NCBI GenBank assembly: GCA_001915575.1
Contig: MNQT01000018.1
Location: forward strand, 1-43,225
Source: Bacteroides sp. CAG:1060_57_27
GTDB lineage: Bacteria; Bacteroidota; Bacteroidia; Bacteroidales; UBA932
Direction: 5' to 3'
Length of the DNA stretch: 43,225 bases
A program made the position numbers and the translations under genes. Positions 17,101-25,000 of the stretch are shown here, in pieces. The notes beneath the pieces are model-generated. The model worked only from the letters and a program-made list of their open reading frames with translations. It had not been told where the DNA came from and ran no database searches. Numbering within the stretch: position 1 is the first letter of the stretch; each line of letters begins with the position of its first letter.

Positions 17101-17872
17101 ATCCTCACTTTTCGGAGAAGAAGAGCTGAAGCCGGTCAGGCCCGACGCGCCCACAATCTCGCCGACAGGAGAGGACGACAGCTTCGAGCTGCTGCAGAAA
17201 GAGAAGGAGTATGTGGGAATGTACCTGTCGTCGCATCCACTCGACAGGTTCCGCTTCGAGATAGAGAATTTCACCACATGCAGCCTGTCCAGACTGCAGA
17301 ACGCCGTGGACGATGCCGAAAGCACCGACAGGAGCGCAAAGGCGAAGGTGGCGGGAATCGTGACTTCGCTAAGCACGATACAGACCAAGACCGGAACTCC
17401 CGGAATGAAGTTCGTGCTCGAAGACTTCAGCGGAAACTACGAATTCGCCCTGTTCGGCAAGGACTACCAGGCTTTCCAGCCCTATGTGCAGCTGCACACG
17501 CAGATCCTTGTCGAAGGGGAGATCAAGCCGAGGTACAGGATTTCCCCCGAAGAGGCAAAGGCCGGGAAGAAGGCTCCCTACGCGTTCCGCTTCAAGTCGA
17601 TATCTCCCCTCGGGCTCGTCAGCGAAGACAATGTCGAAAGCCTCGAGATTCTCGTGGACACGGCAAAGCTGGACGAACAGTTCCGCAAGAACCTGGTAAG
17701 GATACTCAAAGGCTACAAGGGCAGGAGCGAGCTCATCATAAGGCTCGACGACAGGCAGAGCGGCTACAAGATAAACATGCGCTCCAAGAAATACCGCGTG
17801 CGCGTGTGCCAGGACCTGCTCGACGAGACCTCCCGCGCCGGCATGATCACGCATGTCACCACGAAGCAGTAG
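14171..17872 (+). CDS. dnaE: DNA polymerase III subunit alpha
   Basis: 1233 residues, replicative polymerase of the C family. The PHP domain opens the protein (HLHVHTQYSILDG, TDHGNMYG, TNDVHF), with its metal-binding His and Asp residues in place. The polymerase active site has Asp 446 and Asp 448 in PDIDVDF and Asp 617 in KMDFLGLKTL; the glycine-rich GPGRGSAAGS loop and FNKSHATCYA follow the family pattern. The C-terminal part carries the helix-hairpin-helix and OB-fold (residues ~1040-1130). The frame is open further upstream but ATG 14171 matches the family start. Its last 17 bases overlap the end of the convergent alpha/beta hydrolase gene. Confidence 0.98.
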   Translation: MSFVHLHVHTQYSILDGLSDIKKLFQRASELGMPGLAITDHGNMYGVKDFFDISKKFPDIKPIIGCEIYVTRHYDHRLQDNDHKKYYHLILLAKNYDGYRNLMKIVSIGNIEGMYYRPRVSHEVLEKYHENLICCSACMAGEIPKLILAGDSKGVDEAIEWHKRVFGEDYYLEVMLHRTEVPGLSTEVYDNQKEYCAEIFRLAQKHGVKVVATNDVHFVRKEDGPVHDRLICLTTNSDVDDPRRLRYTQQEYLKSEEEMAALFPDHPEVISNTLEVLGKVESYDIDRGHVLPKFEIEQSFMDDIEAQQAKYADIIENGRYDVTKDRDGNEQKHYRGDEFCHSVAYLCHLTYLGAHRRYGQTLTAEQQERIHFELMTISYMGFPDYFLIVQDFINWGRRNGVSVGPGRGSAAGSCVAYCLGITNLDPLKYDLLFERFLNPERISMPDIDVDFDDEGRYRVIQYVQEHYGADHISHVVTFGTMAAKLAIKDVARISKLSIAEANRLTKMIPDKPITVVEKGEEKEYKPTLANCVKYVKELQNEFENGEPLVREVLGYALQLEGCIRQTGIHACAMIIGRGNLTDYIPISFGVDKATGQKVWVSQYEGSKIEAVGMLKMDFLGLKTLSIIDRCLALVKKRFGTDIDIEAIPIDDSKVFELYSRGDTKSIFQFESPGMKEWLIKLHPERFEDLIAMNALYRPGPMEYIPDFVAGKNDPSKIKYDLPDMEEYLKETYGVTVYQEQVMLLSQKLAGFSKGKADKLRKAMGKKQKEVLDSLKESFMSGALAKGYPKDTLEKIWKDWEAFAKYAFNKSHATCYAWVSYQTAWLKAHYPAEFQASNLTQNADNMEEMKSIMADCRKGGIRVLLPDVNESEAQFSVNKDGDIRYGLGGLKGFGDNIVAAIIRERNESGRFADLYDFLERMSGVLSRRALETLVYSGVLDSFGIGRKQYFAPGASGELFIDELVRYMGLYRKDTLDSASSLFGEEELKPVRPDAPTISPTGEDDSFELLQKEKEYVGMYLSSHPLDRFRFEIENFTTCSLSRLQNAVDDAESTDRSAKAKVAGIVTSLSTIQTKTGTPGMKFVLEDFSGNYEFALFGKDYQAFQPYVQLHTQILVEGEIKPRYRISPEEAKAGKKAPYAFRFKSISPLGLVSEDNVESLEILVDTAKLDEQFRKNLVRILKGYKGRSELIIRLDDRQSGYKINMRSKKYRVRVCQDLLDETSRAGMITHVTTKQ

Positions 17873-19307
17873 GGCCGATTTCCCTTATCCAGGCGGCGAT
17901 ATCGGCAAGGAGTTCTTCCGACATGGTCTCCTCGATGCCGCGGTATTCCGTGGGTGCGCCGGTGGTGCAGTGCTGGAAAAGATGATTAAGGGAGGCGTAT
18001 TCCTTTACGAAGTTCTTTCCGCCGAACTCGCCGTCTGCGCTGCCTTCAGGCAGTTTCTCCGCTATTGCAACGAGGTTCAGGGACGGTATCACCTGGCTGT
18101 CCAGGCTTCCGTTCACGGCCATAACGGGGCAGGCGGTGCCGGAAATGTCGGCCGTGGGGTCGTAGTCTATGAACCACGAAAGCCAGGGCTGGTTCTGCAT
18201 GAGTGCGCTCCTGCGGAAATCCTCCACGCTGAGCTCTACCTTCTGTCCTGAGAGTTCCGCAATCCTGTTCACCTGGGCCGTCAGGGCTTCGTCTCCCTTG
18301 ACGCCGATACCGGCGAGACTTATCACGAAATCGACCTTTCCGAGCGCTCCGAGCATGAATGCGATGTTAGCACCCTCGCTATGTCCGAGGACGCCTATAC
18401 GGGAGAATCTGCCAGTGCCGCGCAGGTATTCGACGGCAGCGAGCGCATCCTGCATGAAATCTTCGGTGGTGGCAGTCCCTACGGACTCTGCACCTGTGGA
18501 CTCTCCGAAGCCGCGGTCGTCGTAGCGCAGGGAGGCGATGCCGTTACGCGCAAGGTAGTCTGCAATCACGAGGAAAGGCCTGTGTCCGAAAATCTGCTCG
18601 TCGCGGTCCTGGAGTCCGCTTCCGCTGACCATGACTACCGCCACCGGCGCGGTATTGTCTGAAACTGTCGTCTTGCCGTCCTGAGCGGTTGAAGCGGATA
18701 TGGAGGCAGGAGCGGCTGAACAGACAGGAGCAGCTGCCGAATATCCGGAGGGATACGATATGGTGCCTGCAAGGGTCACTTCCGGAGAGCCTCCGGGAAA
18801 GCTTACATCTTCCGCAGCATAGGGATAAGGGGGTCGGGGCGTCTGCGGACGACTCGGCCGGGGCTCCCCTTCCGTAAGGGTCAGCGGCAGGGAGAGGCCG
18901 CCCTGGGAGAAGGTCCCGACGATATTTCCGCCATAGAGTATGCCGCTATATGAGGCAAGAAGAGAGGGTATGTTCACCCTGAGCATCGGCAAGGCAGCAG
19001 CGTCACACTCGGCCTCTATGCCCTCGGCACCCTGGTCGGGGCTGTCCAAGGTCACGGAAAGGCTTCCGTCGTCCGATACCGCGAAATTGAATACAAGTGT
19101 GAGTTCTGTCTGACCGACCGATATCTTTCCGCTCCACGGGCCTTCGAGCACTTCGGAAACGGTTTCCGCAGAGGTCGCAGGAGATTCCGGAGCCGCCACT
19201 GATGACTGCGGCAGGAATGCCGTCCGGCAGCGTGCGGGAACGGACGCCGACAGCAGTACAAGGACTGCCGACACAGATGCGGCTATGACTCCATGACACC
19301 TCATCAC
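17856..19307 (-). CDS. Exported alpha/beta hydrolase
   Basis: 483 residues with a signal-peptide-like N-terminus (VIAASVSAVLVLLSASVPA). Residues ~50-145 form a beta-rich domain of the kind that precedes the hydrolase in related Bacteroidota proteins; the alpha/beta-hydrolase domain starts near 165. The catalytic triad is Ser 310 in GHSEG, Asp 403 in NGSLDSQV and His 442 in LNHLFQ; GSGLQDRDE near 229 supplies the oxyanion region. Between, residues ~190-222 are an Ala/Ser/Thr-rich low-complexity insert. Probably an esterase or peptidase-like hydrolase in the periplasm; substrate unknown. Overlaps the stop of the ThiL-like gene by 4 bases (ATGA) and the end of dnaE by 17. Confidence 0.85.
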   Translation of the reverse strand: MMRCHGVIAASVSAVLVLLSASVPARCRTAFLPQSSVAAPESPATSAETVSEVLEGPWSGKISVGQTELTLVFNFAVSDDGSLSVTLDSPDQGAEGIEAECDAAALPMLRVNIPSLLASYSGILYGGNIVGTFSQGGLSLPLTLTEGEPRPSRPQTPRPPYPYAAEDVSFPGGSPEVTLAGTISYPSGYSAAAPVCSAAPASISASTAQDGKTTVSDNTAPVAVVMVSGSGLQDRDEQIFGHRPFLVIADYLARNGIASLRYDDRGFGESTGAESVGTATTEDFMQDALAAVEYLRGTGRFSRIGVLGHSEGANIAFMLGALGKVDFVISLAGIGVKGDEALTAQVNRIAELSGQKVELSVEDFRRSALMQNQPWLSWFIDYDPTADISGTACPVMAVNGSLDSQVIPSLNLVAIAEKLPEGSADGEFGGKNFVKEYASLNHLFQHCTTGAPTEYRGIEETMSEELLADIAAWIREIGPTASW

Positions 19308-20269
19308 CAGCCCTGTGCCGATACGGGATGCTCCAGGCCGTCGGGGGTGACAAGCACGGTTCCGGCCTCGGGAAGGGCCAGGTGCCCTATTATGTCGAAG
19401 GTCTGGAAATCCCTGCGGAAGCGTTCGTAAGCGGACAGCGGAACTGCATAGAGCAGGCGGCAGTCGTCGCCTCCGTTCATCGCGGCCGACACGGGGTCGA
19501 TGTCGAGCTCCTTTCCGAGGGCGAAGCTGTTGCCCTCGAAAGGTATCCTGTCGGCATATACCTTGACGCCGAGTCCGGTGGCGCGGGAAAGGCGCAGGAC
19601 GGCGTCGGAAAGGCCGCGTGTCACGAACAGCCCGCAGGCGGGGACAAGGCCCTGCGCTTCGAGCTGGGCGACTGTGGCGGGGTTCAATTCGGGCTTGAGA
19701 TAGTCCGCGACCATCATCCTGTACTTCTCCAGTTCATCGGGTCTGTGCTCGAGCACCTGCTGGCCGAAATAGGCCGAGCCGAGGCTTCCCGACACACAGA
19801 CAAGGTCCTTGCTCGCAGGAGCGGGACGGTTCTCTTCGGTAGAAGCCTTTCTGAAGCCGACGGCCGAAAGGCTGATCGCCAGGCCGTTGCGCGAGGGCAC
19901 GAGCTCCAGAGAAAGATGTCCGTAGCCATGTTCCTTGGCAGCCGCCACGACGCCTCCCCAAAGCCTTTCTATATGCTCGAAATCGAGTTTGGAGGAGATG
20001 CCGAGCACTATGCCGAGGCTCGCGGGGCGGGCCATTGAGGCATACAGCTCGCCTGTCACCGAGACGACGCTCTTGTAGCCGAGGTGCTTCAGGGGGAAGT
20101 ACACGAGGCTGAAGTCGGTACCCTCGAGGAGCAGGCGGGAGGCGGCGACGGCGGAGCCGTCGGCCTCGCCGCGCGCGGCGAGGCCCTGTTCGAAGGCGGC
20201 GTAGCCGCTGCCTTCGAACAGCCGCCTCACTGCCTCTTCGCGGCCTATCTGTGCAAAGGTCTCGGACAT
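19304..20269 (-). CDS. ThiL-like protein with degenerate active site
   Basis: 321 residues. It aligns with Bacteroidales thiamine-monophosphate kinase through LLLEGTDFSLVYFPLKHLGYKSV, LVCVSGSLGSAYFGQQ, NGGDDCRLLY and the C-terminal AQGW, and has about the family length. However, the metal and ATP sites have decayed: the N-terminal GDDA motif is deleted (residues 30-45 instead read LAARGEADGSAVAASR), the SDI of the DIYAMNA segment is TGE (72-74), the central GGDT is missing (around 117-120), and DISDG is FVTRG (215-219). Only GGDD at 266-269 survives. Kinase activity is therefore doubtful and it may be a pseudoenzyme or have a new role. It is coupled by overlaps to glyS (TGATG) and to the hydrolase (ATGA). 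Confidence 0.8.
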   Translation of the reverse strand: MSETFAQIGREEAVRRLFEGSGYAAFEQGLAARGEADGSAVAASRLLLEGTDFSLVYFPLKHLGYKSVVSVTGELYASMARPASLGIVLGISSKLDFEHIERLWGGVVAAAKEHGYGHLSLELVPSRNGLAISLSAVGFRKASTEENRPAPASKDLVCVSGSLGSAYFGQQVLEHRPDELEKYRMMVADYLKPELNPATVAQLEAQGLVPACGLFVTRGLSDAVLRLSRATGLGVKVYADRIPFEGNSFALGKELDIDPVSAAMNGGDDCRLLYAVPLSAYERFRRDFQTFDIIGHLALPEAGTVLVTPDGLEHPVSAQGW

Positions 20270-21807
20270 CAGAGCTTCCTGAGAAGGTTGTTGAGGTTCA
20301 CTTTCCCGTCGAGCATGGCGCGCAGCCCGGCGACGGGAACCCTCTGCTGCTGCATGCTGTCGCGGTCGCGCACGGTGACGCAGCCGTCGCTTAGCGAATC
20401 GTGGTCGACCGTGATGCAGAAGGGCGTTCCTATCGCATCCTGGCGGCGGTAGCGCTTGCCTATGCTGTCCTTCTCGTCATACTGGCAGTTGAAGTCGTAT
20501 TTGAGTTCGTCCATGACCTTCTGCGCGAACTCCGGCAGGCCGTCCTTCTTGATCAGGGGCAGCACGGCCGCCTTTACGGGAGCGAGCGGGGCTGGAAGGC
20601 TCAGGACCGTCCTCTTCTCTCCGTTCTCGAGCGTCTCCTCCCTGTAGGAATGGCTGAGCACGGCGAGGAACATGCGGTCCACGCCGATCGAAGTCTCCAC
20701 ACAGTAGGGAACATAGCTCTCCCCTGTCTCGGGATCGAAGTACTGGAGTTTCCTTCCTGAAAGGTTCTGGTGGTTGCCGAGGTCGAAGTCGGTACGCGAA
20801 TGTATGCCCTCGAGCTCCTTGAACCCGAACGGGAAGCGGAACTCGATGTCGGTCGCGGCGTTGGCATAGTGGGCGAGCTTCTCGTGGTCGTGGAAGCGGT
20901 AGTTGTCCTCGCCCATTCCGAGCGCCACATGCCACTTCATGCGGTTTTCCTTCCACTTGCGGAACCATTCCATCTCGGTGCCGGGCCTTACGAAGAACTC
21001 CATTTCCATCTGCTCGAACTCCCTCATGCGGAAGATGAACTGGCGGGCGACGACCTCGTTGCGGAAAGCCTTTCCTATCTGGGCTATTCCGAAAGGTATC
21101 TTCATCCTGCCTGTCTTCTGCACGTTGATGTAGTCGACGAATATGCCCTGTGCCGTCTCGGGACGCAGGTACACTATGTTGGAATCGTCGCTGACGGAGC
21201 CGAACCTTGTAGAGAACATCAGGTTGAACTGCCTCACGTCGGTCCAGTTCTTGGTGCCGCTTATGGGGCATACGATGCCGCAGTCGAGGATAATCTGCCT
21301 GTATTCGGCAAGGTCGTTGGCCTGCTCGGCCGCCACATACCTCGAGTGAACCTCGTCGTAGCGGGCCTTCTCGCGCAGGATGTTGGGGTTGGTCTCGCGG
21401 AACTTCTGCTCGTCGAACGCATCGCCGAACTTCCTGCGTCCCTTCTCGACCTCCTTGTCCATTTTCTCCTCTATCTTGGATAGGTAGTCTTCGATGAGCA
21501 CGTCGGCACGGTATCTCTTCTTGGAGTCCTTGTTGTCGATAAGGGGGTCGTTGAAGGCGGCCACATGTCCGGAGGCCACCCATGTCTTGGGATGCATGAA
21601 TATGGCCGCGTCTATTCCGACTATGTTCTCGTTCAGACGGGTCATGGCGTTCCACCAGTATTGCTTGATGTTGTTCTTGAGCTCAACTCCGAGCTGGCCG
21701 TAGTCATAGACGGCGGCGAGGCCGTCGTAAATCTCGCTGGAAGGGAATATGTATCCGTATTCCTTGCAATGGGCGACCAGCAGTTTGAACAATTCTTCCT
21801 GAGTCAT
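20269..21807 (-). CDS. glyS: Glycine--tRNA ligase, dimeric type
   Basis: 512 residues, class II synthetase of the archaeal/eukaryal alpha2 type, charging tRNA-Gly. Motif 2 is seen at IAQIGKAFRNEVVARQFIFR with the following EFEQMEMEFF, and motif 3 at ETSIGVDRMFLAVL; the C-terminal anticodon-binding domain begins near residue 405 (LAPVKAAVLPLIKKD). The start MTQEELFKLLVAHCKEYGYIF is family-typical. The stop overlaps the start of the ThiL-like gene by one base, so glyS heads a three-gene operon. Its -7 box overlaps the stop codon of folK. Confidence 0.97.
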   Translation of the reverse strand: MTQEELFKLLVAHCKEYGYIFPSSEIYDGLAAVYDYGQLGVELKNNIKQYWWNAMTRLNENIVGIDAAIFMHPKTWVASGHVAAFNDPLIDNKDSKKRYRADVLIEDYLSKIEEKMDKEVEKGRRKFGDAFDEQKFRETNPNILREKARYDEVHSRYVAAEQANDLAEYRQIILDCGIVCPISGTKNWTDVRQFNLMFSTRFGSVSDDSNIVYLRPETAQGIFVDYINVQKTGRMKIPFGIAQIGKAFRNEVVARQFIFRMREFEQMEMEFFVRPGTEMEWFRKWKENRMKWHVALGMGEDNYRFHDHEKLAHYANAATDIEFRFPFGFKELEGIHSRTDFDLGNHQNLSGRKLQYFDPETGESYVPYCVETSIGVDRMFLAVLSHSYREETLENGEKRTVLSLPAPLAPVKAAVLPLIKKDGLPEFAQKVMDELKYDFNCQYDEKDSIGKRYRRQDAIGTPFCITVDHDSLSDGCVTVRDRDSMQQQRVPVAGLRAMLDGKVNLNNLLRKL

Positions 21808-21838
21808 TTCCGTTATGGTTTATCTGTTCTACAATCAG

Positions 21839-21846
21839 CAAATTTA
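21839..21846 (-). promoter_or_regulatory. -7 box of glyS operon
   Basis: Minus-strand TAAATTTG fits TAnnTTTG, and its first three bases are the TAA stop codon of folK. Leader about 27 bases. Confidence 0.6.
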
Positions 21847-22281
21847 ATGTTTTTCGGGCAAAATTTCCAGCAGCGGACGCATAATGAAATCACGCATGTG
21901 CATCATTGGATGCGGGACCACGAGGCCGGGCTCGTCGATCTTCTCGTCTCCGCAGAGCAGTATGTCTATATCTATCGGCCTGTCGTGGTATATGCGCCGT
22001 CCGGAAGCGTCGTATTCGATATTTTCCCTGCGTCCCAGCCTCCTCTCAATATCCTTGCATATTCCGAGTATCTCCCTTGCCCCAAGGGCCGTATCGAAGC
22101 ATACGGCGCGGTTCAGGAAGTCTCCGCCCTCGAAGCCCCACGACTCCGACTCAACGACAGAAGATACCGCGCTGCACGGCGTCCCGAAGGCATCTTCGAG
22201 CATGGCCTGCGCCTCGGAAAGATACTTCTGCCTGTCTCCCTGGTTGGATCCGAGCGAAAGGTACACCTTGCGTACTCCCAT
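21844..22281 (-). CDS. folK: 6-hydroxymethyl-7,8-dihydropterin pyrophosphokinase
   Basis: 145 residues from the ATG at 22281; the open frame upstream to 22383 overlaps sufT and lacks family features. HPPK transfers pyrophosphate from ATP to hydroxymethyl-dihydropterin in folate synthesis. The signature VYLSLGSNQGDR opens the protein, and the Mg/ATP motif HDRPIDIDILLCGD and the PHPMMHMRDFIMRPLLEI end are complete, including the two metal-binding Asp. It is the last gene of the sufS-sufE-sufT-folK run, 8 bases after sufT; a link between Fe-S assembly and folate here is positional only. Confidence 0.95.
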   Translation of the reverse strand: MGVRKVYLSLGSNQGDRQKYLSEAQAMLEDAFGTPCSAVSSVVESESWGFEGGDFLNRAVCFDTALGAREILGICKDIERRLGRRENIEYDASGRRIYHDRPIDIDILLCGDEKIDEPGLVVPHPMMHMRDFIMRPLLEILPEKH

Positions 22282-22289
22282 AAGCGCCG

Positions 22290-22655
22290 TCAAAGTTCGG
22301 GATCCATGCCGAGGGCCACCCGGGCCTCGTCGGAGAGCATGCTCTGGTCCCAGACAGGCTCGAACACCAGCTCGATAGTACATTTTGTGATTCCGGGCGT
22401 CTGCTCGACGCTGTGCCTTACGTCGGCCATGACCTCGTCGGCCATGGGACAGTTCGGCGCGGTGAAAGTCATCTTTATATACACCTCGTGAGCCTTGTTG
22501 ATGTTGAGTTCGTAAATCAGCCCGAGATCGTATATGTTCACCGGGATTTCAGGGTCGTACACCTGCTTGAGCGCAAGTACCACCGCCTCGTACAGCGGTG
22601 CCAGCTCCTTCACGTCCTGCACCGACAGGACTTCGTCTCCTCCGTTCCGAGTCAT
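22290..22655 (-). CDS. sufT: SufT-like (DUF59/MIP18) Fe-S assembly factor
   Basis: 121 residues of the DUF59/MIP18 family: LKQVYDPEIPVNIYDLGLIYEL and KMTFTAPNCPMADEVMADV, with the family's conserved Cys in NCPM, and a C-terminal ELVFEPVWDQSMLSDEARVALGM (summarised). These proteins help mature Fe-S clusters; those beside suf genes are called SufT. Its start overlaps the sufE stop by 4 bases (ATGA), so it belongs to the suf operon. The gene symbol rests on family plus context. Confidence 0.85.
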   Translation of the reverse strand: MTRNGGDEVLSVQDVKELAPLYEAVVLALKQVYDPEIPVNIYDLGLIYELNINKAHEVYIKMTFTAPNCPMADEVMADVRHSVEQTPGITKCTIELVFEPVWDQSMLSDEARVALGMDPEL

Positions 22656-23083
22656 TGTCTACAGTTTTTTTCAGCAATTCCGCGTATGGTGCCGATCATC
22701 GACACGAGTCCGTTCGCCCTCGTCGGGGAAAGGTTCTCCTTCAGACCGAGCTTCTCCACGAACGAGAAATCGTCTCCGGAAATCTCTTCCGGGGTACGGC
22801 CCGAATATACGCTTACAAGCAGCGATATTATACCTTTCGTAATCAGGGCGTCGCTGTCGGCGGAGAATATCAGGCGTCCGCCCTCCATCCTTGCGTCCAG
22901 CCACACTCTGGACTGACATCCCTTTATCAGCCTGTCGTCTGTCTTGAGACTGTCCGGAAACGGTTCCAGGGAGTTTCCGAGGTCTATGAGATAGGCATAT
23001 TTGTCGAGCCAGTCGTCGAACATGGAAAATTCCTCTATCTTTTCGTTCTGTATTTCCTGCAATGTCTTCATATCTGTTTCCAT
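22652..23083 (-). CDS. sufE: SufE sulfur acceptor protein
   Basis: 143 residues. SufE takes the persulfide from the SufS cysteine desulfurase and passes it to the scaffold. The active cysteine is Cys 56 in LIKGCQSRVW; FSMFDDWLDKYAYLIDLGNSL and LSPTRANGLVSMI match the family. A second ATG four codons in (23071) fits the homologues' N-terminus slightly better and may be the true start. It lies 10 bases after the sufS stop and overlaps sufT by 4. The scaffold genes sufBCD are not in this window. Confidence 0.93.
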   Translation of the reverse strand: METDMKTLQEIQNEKIEEFSMFDDWLDKYAYLIDLGNSLEPFPDSLKTDDRLIKGCQSRVWLDARMEGGRLIFSADSDALITKGIISLLVSVYSGRTPEEISGDDFSFVEKLGLKENLSPTRANGLVSMIGTIRGIAEKNCRQ

Positions 23084-23093
23084 GTAAATCTAA

Positions 23094-24317
23094 TCATGAG
23101 AGCATAGCTATGGCCTTGTCGAGAGAGCTGATGAAATACTCCGCCTCGGCCAGGGTGTTGTAGGGGGCGAAAGATACCCTCAGCATACCGCTTACGCCGA
23201 ACCTGTCCATAAGCGGTTCGGCACACATCTGCCCCGAACGAACCGCGATTCCCATCTTGTCGAGAATCAGGGCCAGGTCTTCGTGGTGGCAATGTTCCAC
23301 GGAGAACGAAAACAGAGGAATCTTGTCAAATCCGTTTCCGGGCTTTCCGTAGAGCCTTATCCTGCTGTCCGAACCGAGCGCATCGAGCATATATGCGCAG
23401 ATTTCATCCATGTTTTCCTTAAGTTCCCCGTGAAACGTGCTTCCGGCCATGTCGAGCGCAGGCGCAATGGTAGGGGTACCGGAAATATTCTGTGTCCCGG
23501 CCTCGAACTTCATGGGAATGTCGGCATAGGTAGAACCTGACCAGCGCACAGTCTTTATCATCTCTCCCCCGCCCATATACGGAGGCATGGCTTCCAGCAG
23601 TTCCCTTTTTGCATAAAGGACGCCTGTTCCTGGCGCCGCATAGGCCTTGTGCCCGGAAAAGACATAGAAGTCGCAGTCCAGTCCGCGGACATCCACAGGA
23701 GCGTGGACTATGCCTTGCGCTCCGTCCGTCAGAACAAAGCAACCTTTTGAATGACAAATATTTACAATCTCCTTAACAGGGTTTTCGAGCCCGAGCACAT
23801 TGGATATCTGGGCCACGCAGCATATCTTGACCGAAGGGGTAAGCAGGGAGGGAAGGGCATCCATGTCGAGATGCCCGTCGGCGTCCACTTTCCATACCTT
23901 TATCTTCGCCCCGACCCGGCTGCAGGTCATCTGCCAGGGAACGATATCGGAATGGTGCTCGCTCTCCGCAATCAGGACTTCGTCTCCTTCCTTGAGGAAG
24001 GCTGAGGCGAAACTCGACGCGACAAGGTTGAGTGAAGCCGTGGCACCCGAAGTGAAAACTATTTCGGACGGACTCCCGGCGCCTATGAACGCCGCGACGG
24101 CAGCCCTCGCCTTCTCGTATTCTTCGGTAGCGACTCCGGCAGTATAATGGACTGCCCTGTGAAGGTTGGAAGTGTACTTCGACGCAGATTCGGTCCACTT
24201 GTCTATCACGCACTGCGGACGCAGCGAGGTCGCCGCGTTGTCGAGATAGACGAGAGGCTTGCCGTAGACTGTCTGCGACAGCTGCGGAAAAAGTTCCCTG
24301 AACTGCTCTACATTCAT
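23094..24317 (-). CDS. sufS: Cysteine desulfurase SufS
   Basis: 407 residues, PLP-dependent, releasing sulfur from cysteine for Fe-S assembly. The PLP lysine is Lys 224 in FSGHKAYAAPGTG and the catalytic cysteine Cys 365 in RSGQMCAEPLM; the family's usual RSGHHC is changed to RSGQMC, leaving the Cys intact. The frame extends to a TTG at 24344 but ATG 24317 fits the family start. First gene of the sufS-sufE-sufT-folK operon, divergent from ruvA with promoters back to back. Confidence 0.95.
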   Translation of the reverse strand: MNVEQFRELFPQLSQTVYGKPLVYLDNAATSLRPQCVIDKWTESASKYTSNLHRAVHYTAGVATEEYEKARAAVAAFIGAGSPSEIVFTSGATASLNLVASSFASAFLKEGDEVLIAESEHHSDIVPWQMTCSRVGAKIKVWKVDADGHLDMDALPSLLTPSVKICCVAQISNVLGLENPVKEIVNICHSKGCFVLTDGAQGIVHAPVDVRGLDCDFYVFSGHKAYAAPGTGVLYAKRELLEAMPPYMGGGEMIKTVRWSGSTYADIPMKFEAGTQNISGTPTIAPALDMAGSTFHGELKENMDEICAYMLDALGSDSRIRLYGKPGNGFDKIPLFSFSVEHCHHEDLALILDKMGIAVRSGQMCAEPLMDRFGVSGMLRVSFAPYNTLAEAEYFISSLDKAIAMLS

Positions 24318-24349
24318 ACTCCTATAAATTTCACAAGATTGCAATCCTG

Positions 24350-24357
24350 CAAAATTA
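24350..24357 (-). promoter_or_regulatory. -7 box of suf operon
   Basis: Minus-strand TAATTTTG fits TAnnTTTG, giving a leader of about 27 bases before the sufS ATG. Divergent with the ruvA box 36 bases away. Confidence 0.55.
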
Positions 24358-24392
24358 CTAATAATTCAAGAATATTATTCAGACTAAATTCT

Positions 24393-24400
24393 TAATTTTG
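24393..24400 (+). promoter_or_regulatory. -7 box of ruvA, leaderless spacing
   Basis: TAATTTTG fits TAnnTTTG. Only four bases separate it from the ruvA ATG at 24405, placing the predicted start of transcription at the start codon. Confidence 0.6.
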
Positions 24401-24404
24401 CCGT

Positions 24405-24998
24405 ATGATAGACTATATTTCCGGCAGGCTCAAGACCCTCACTCCCACCTATGCCGTAATAGAGAATTCGGGCATAGGATACATGGTGGAGATTTCCCTA
24501 CAGACCTACGACTTCCTTTCCGGCAAGGAAGACTGCACAGTGTACATCCAGCGGCAGGTCAACCAGCGCGACGGCACCGAGGTAGACTACGGATTCTCGA
24601 CACGCGAGGAAAGGGAACTGTTCAAAAGCATCACCGGAGTATCCGGAATGGGAGCGTCGTCGGCAAGGATGATCCTTTCGGCGCTGTCTCCCTCCGAACT
24701 CAAGGAAACGATTCTCGCCGAAGACACGGGAAGGCTCAAGGCAATAAAGGGCATCGGTCTCAAAAGCGCACAGCGTCTCGTCCTCGAACTCAAGGACAAA
24801 ATGGGAAAGGCCGAGGAAGGAGAGGCCGGAATCCTGCTACGAACCAACAGGAACGAAATTGTCGAGGAAGCCACTGCCGCACTCGTCAATCTCGGATTCG
24901 CGAGGACGAATATAAACAAGGCGGTTCAGACTATTCTAAAGGCAACACCGGAAGCAAGCGTAGAAGTGATCATAAAGAATGCGCTGCGCATGCTCTGA
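24405..24998 (+). CDS. ruvA: Holliday junction protein RuvA
   Basis: 197 residues, the usual length. RuvA binds the four-way junction and loads the RuvB motor. The N-terminal OB domain (MIDYISGRLKTLTPTYAVIENSGIGYMVEI, beginning), the two helix-hairpin-helix motifs (FKSITGVSGMGASSARMIL; LKAIKGIGLKSAQRLVLEL) and the C-terminal RuvB-contact domain (ATAALVNLGFARTNINKAV) are all seen. ruvB lies about 7 kb away on the other strand; no ruvC is in the window. Ends 2 bases before the convergent mnmG stop. Confidence 0.97.
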   Translation: MIDYISGRLKTLTPTYAVIENSGIGYMVEISLQTYDFLSGKEDCTVYIQRQVNQRDGTEVDYGFSTREERELFKSITGVSGMGASSARMILSALSPSELKETILAEDTGRLKAIKGIGLKSAQRLVLELKDKMGKAEEGEAGILLRTNRNEIVEEATAALVNLGFARTNINKAVQTILKATPEASVEVIIKNALRML

Positions 24999-25000
24999 GC

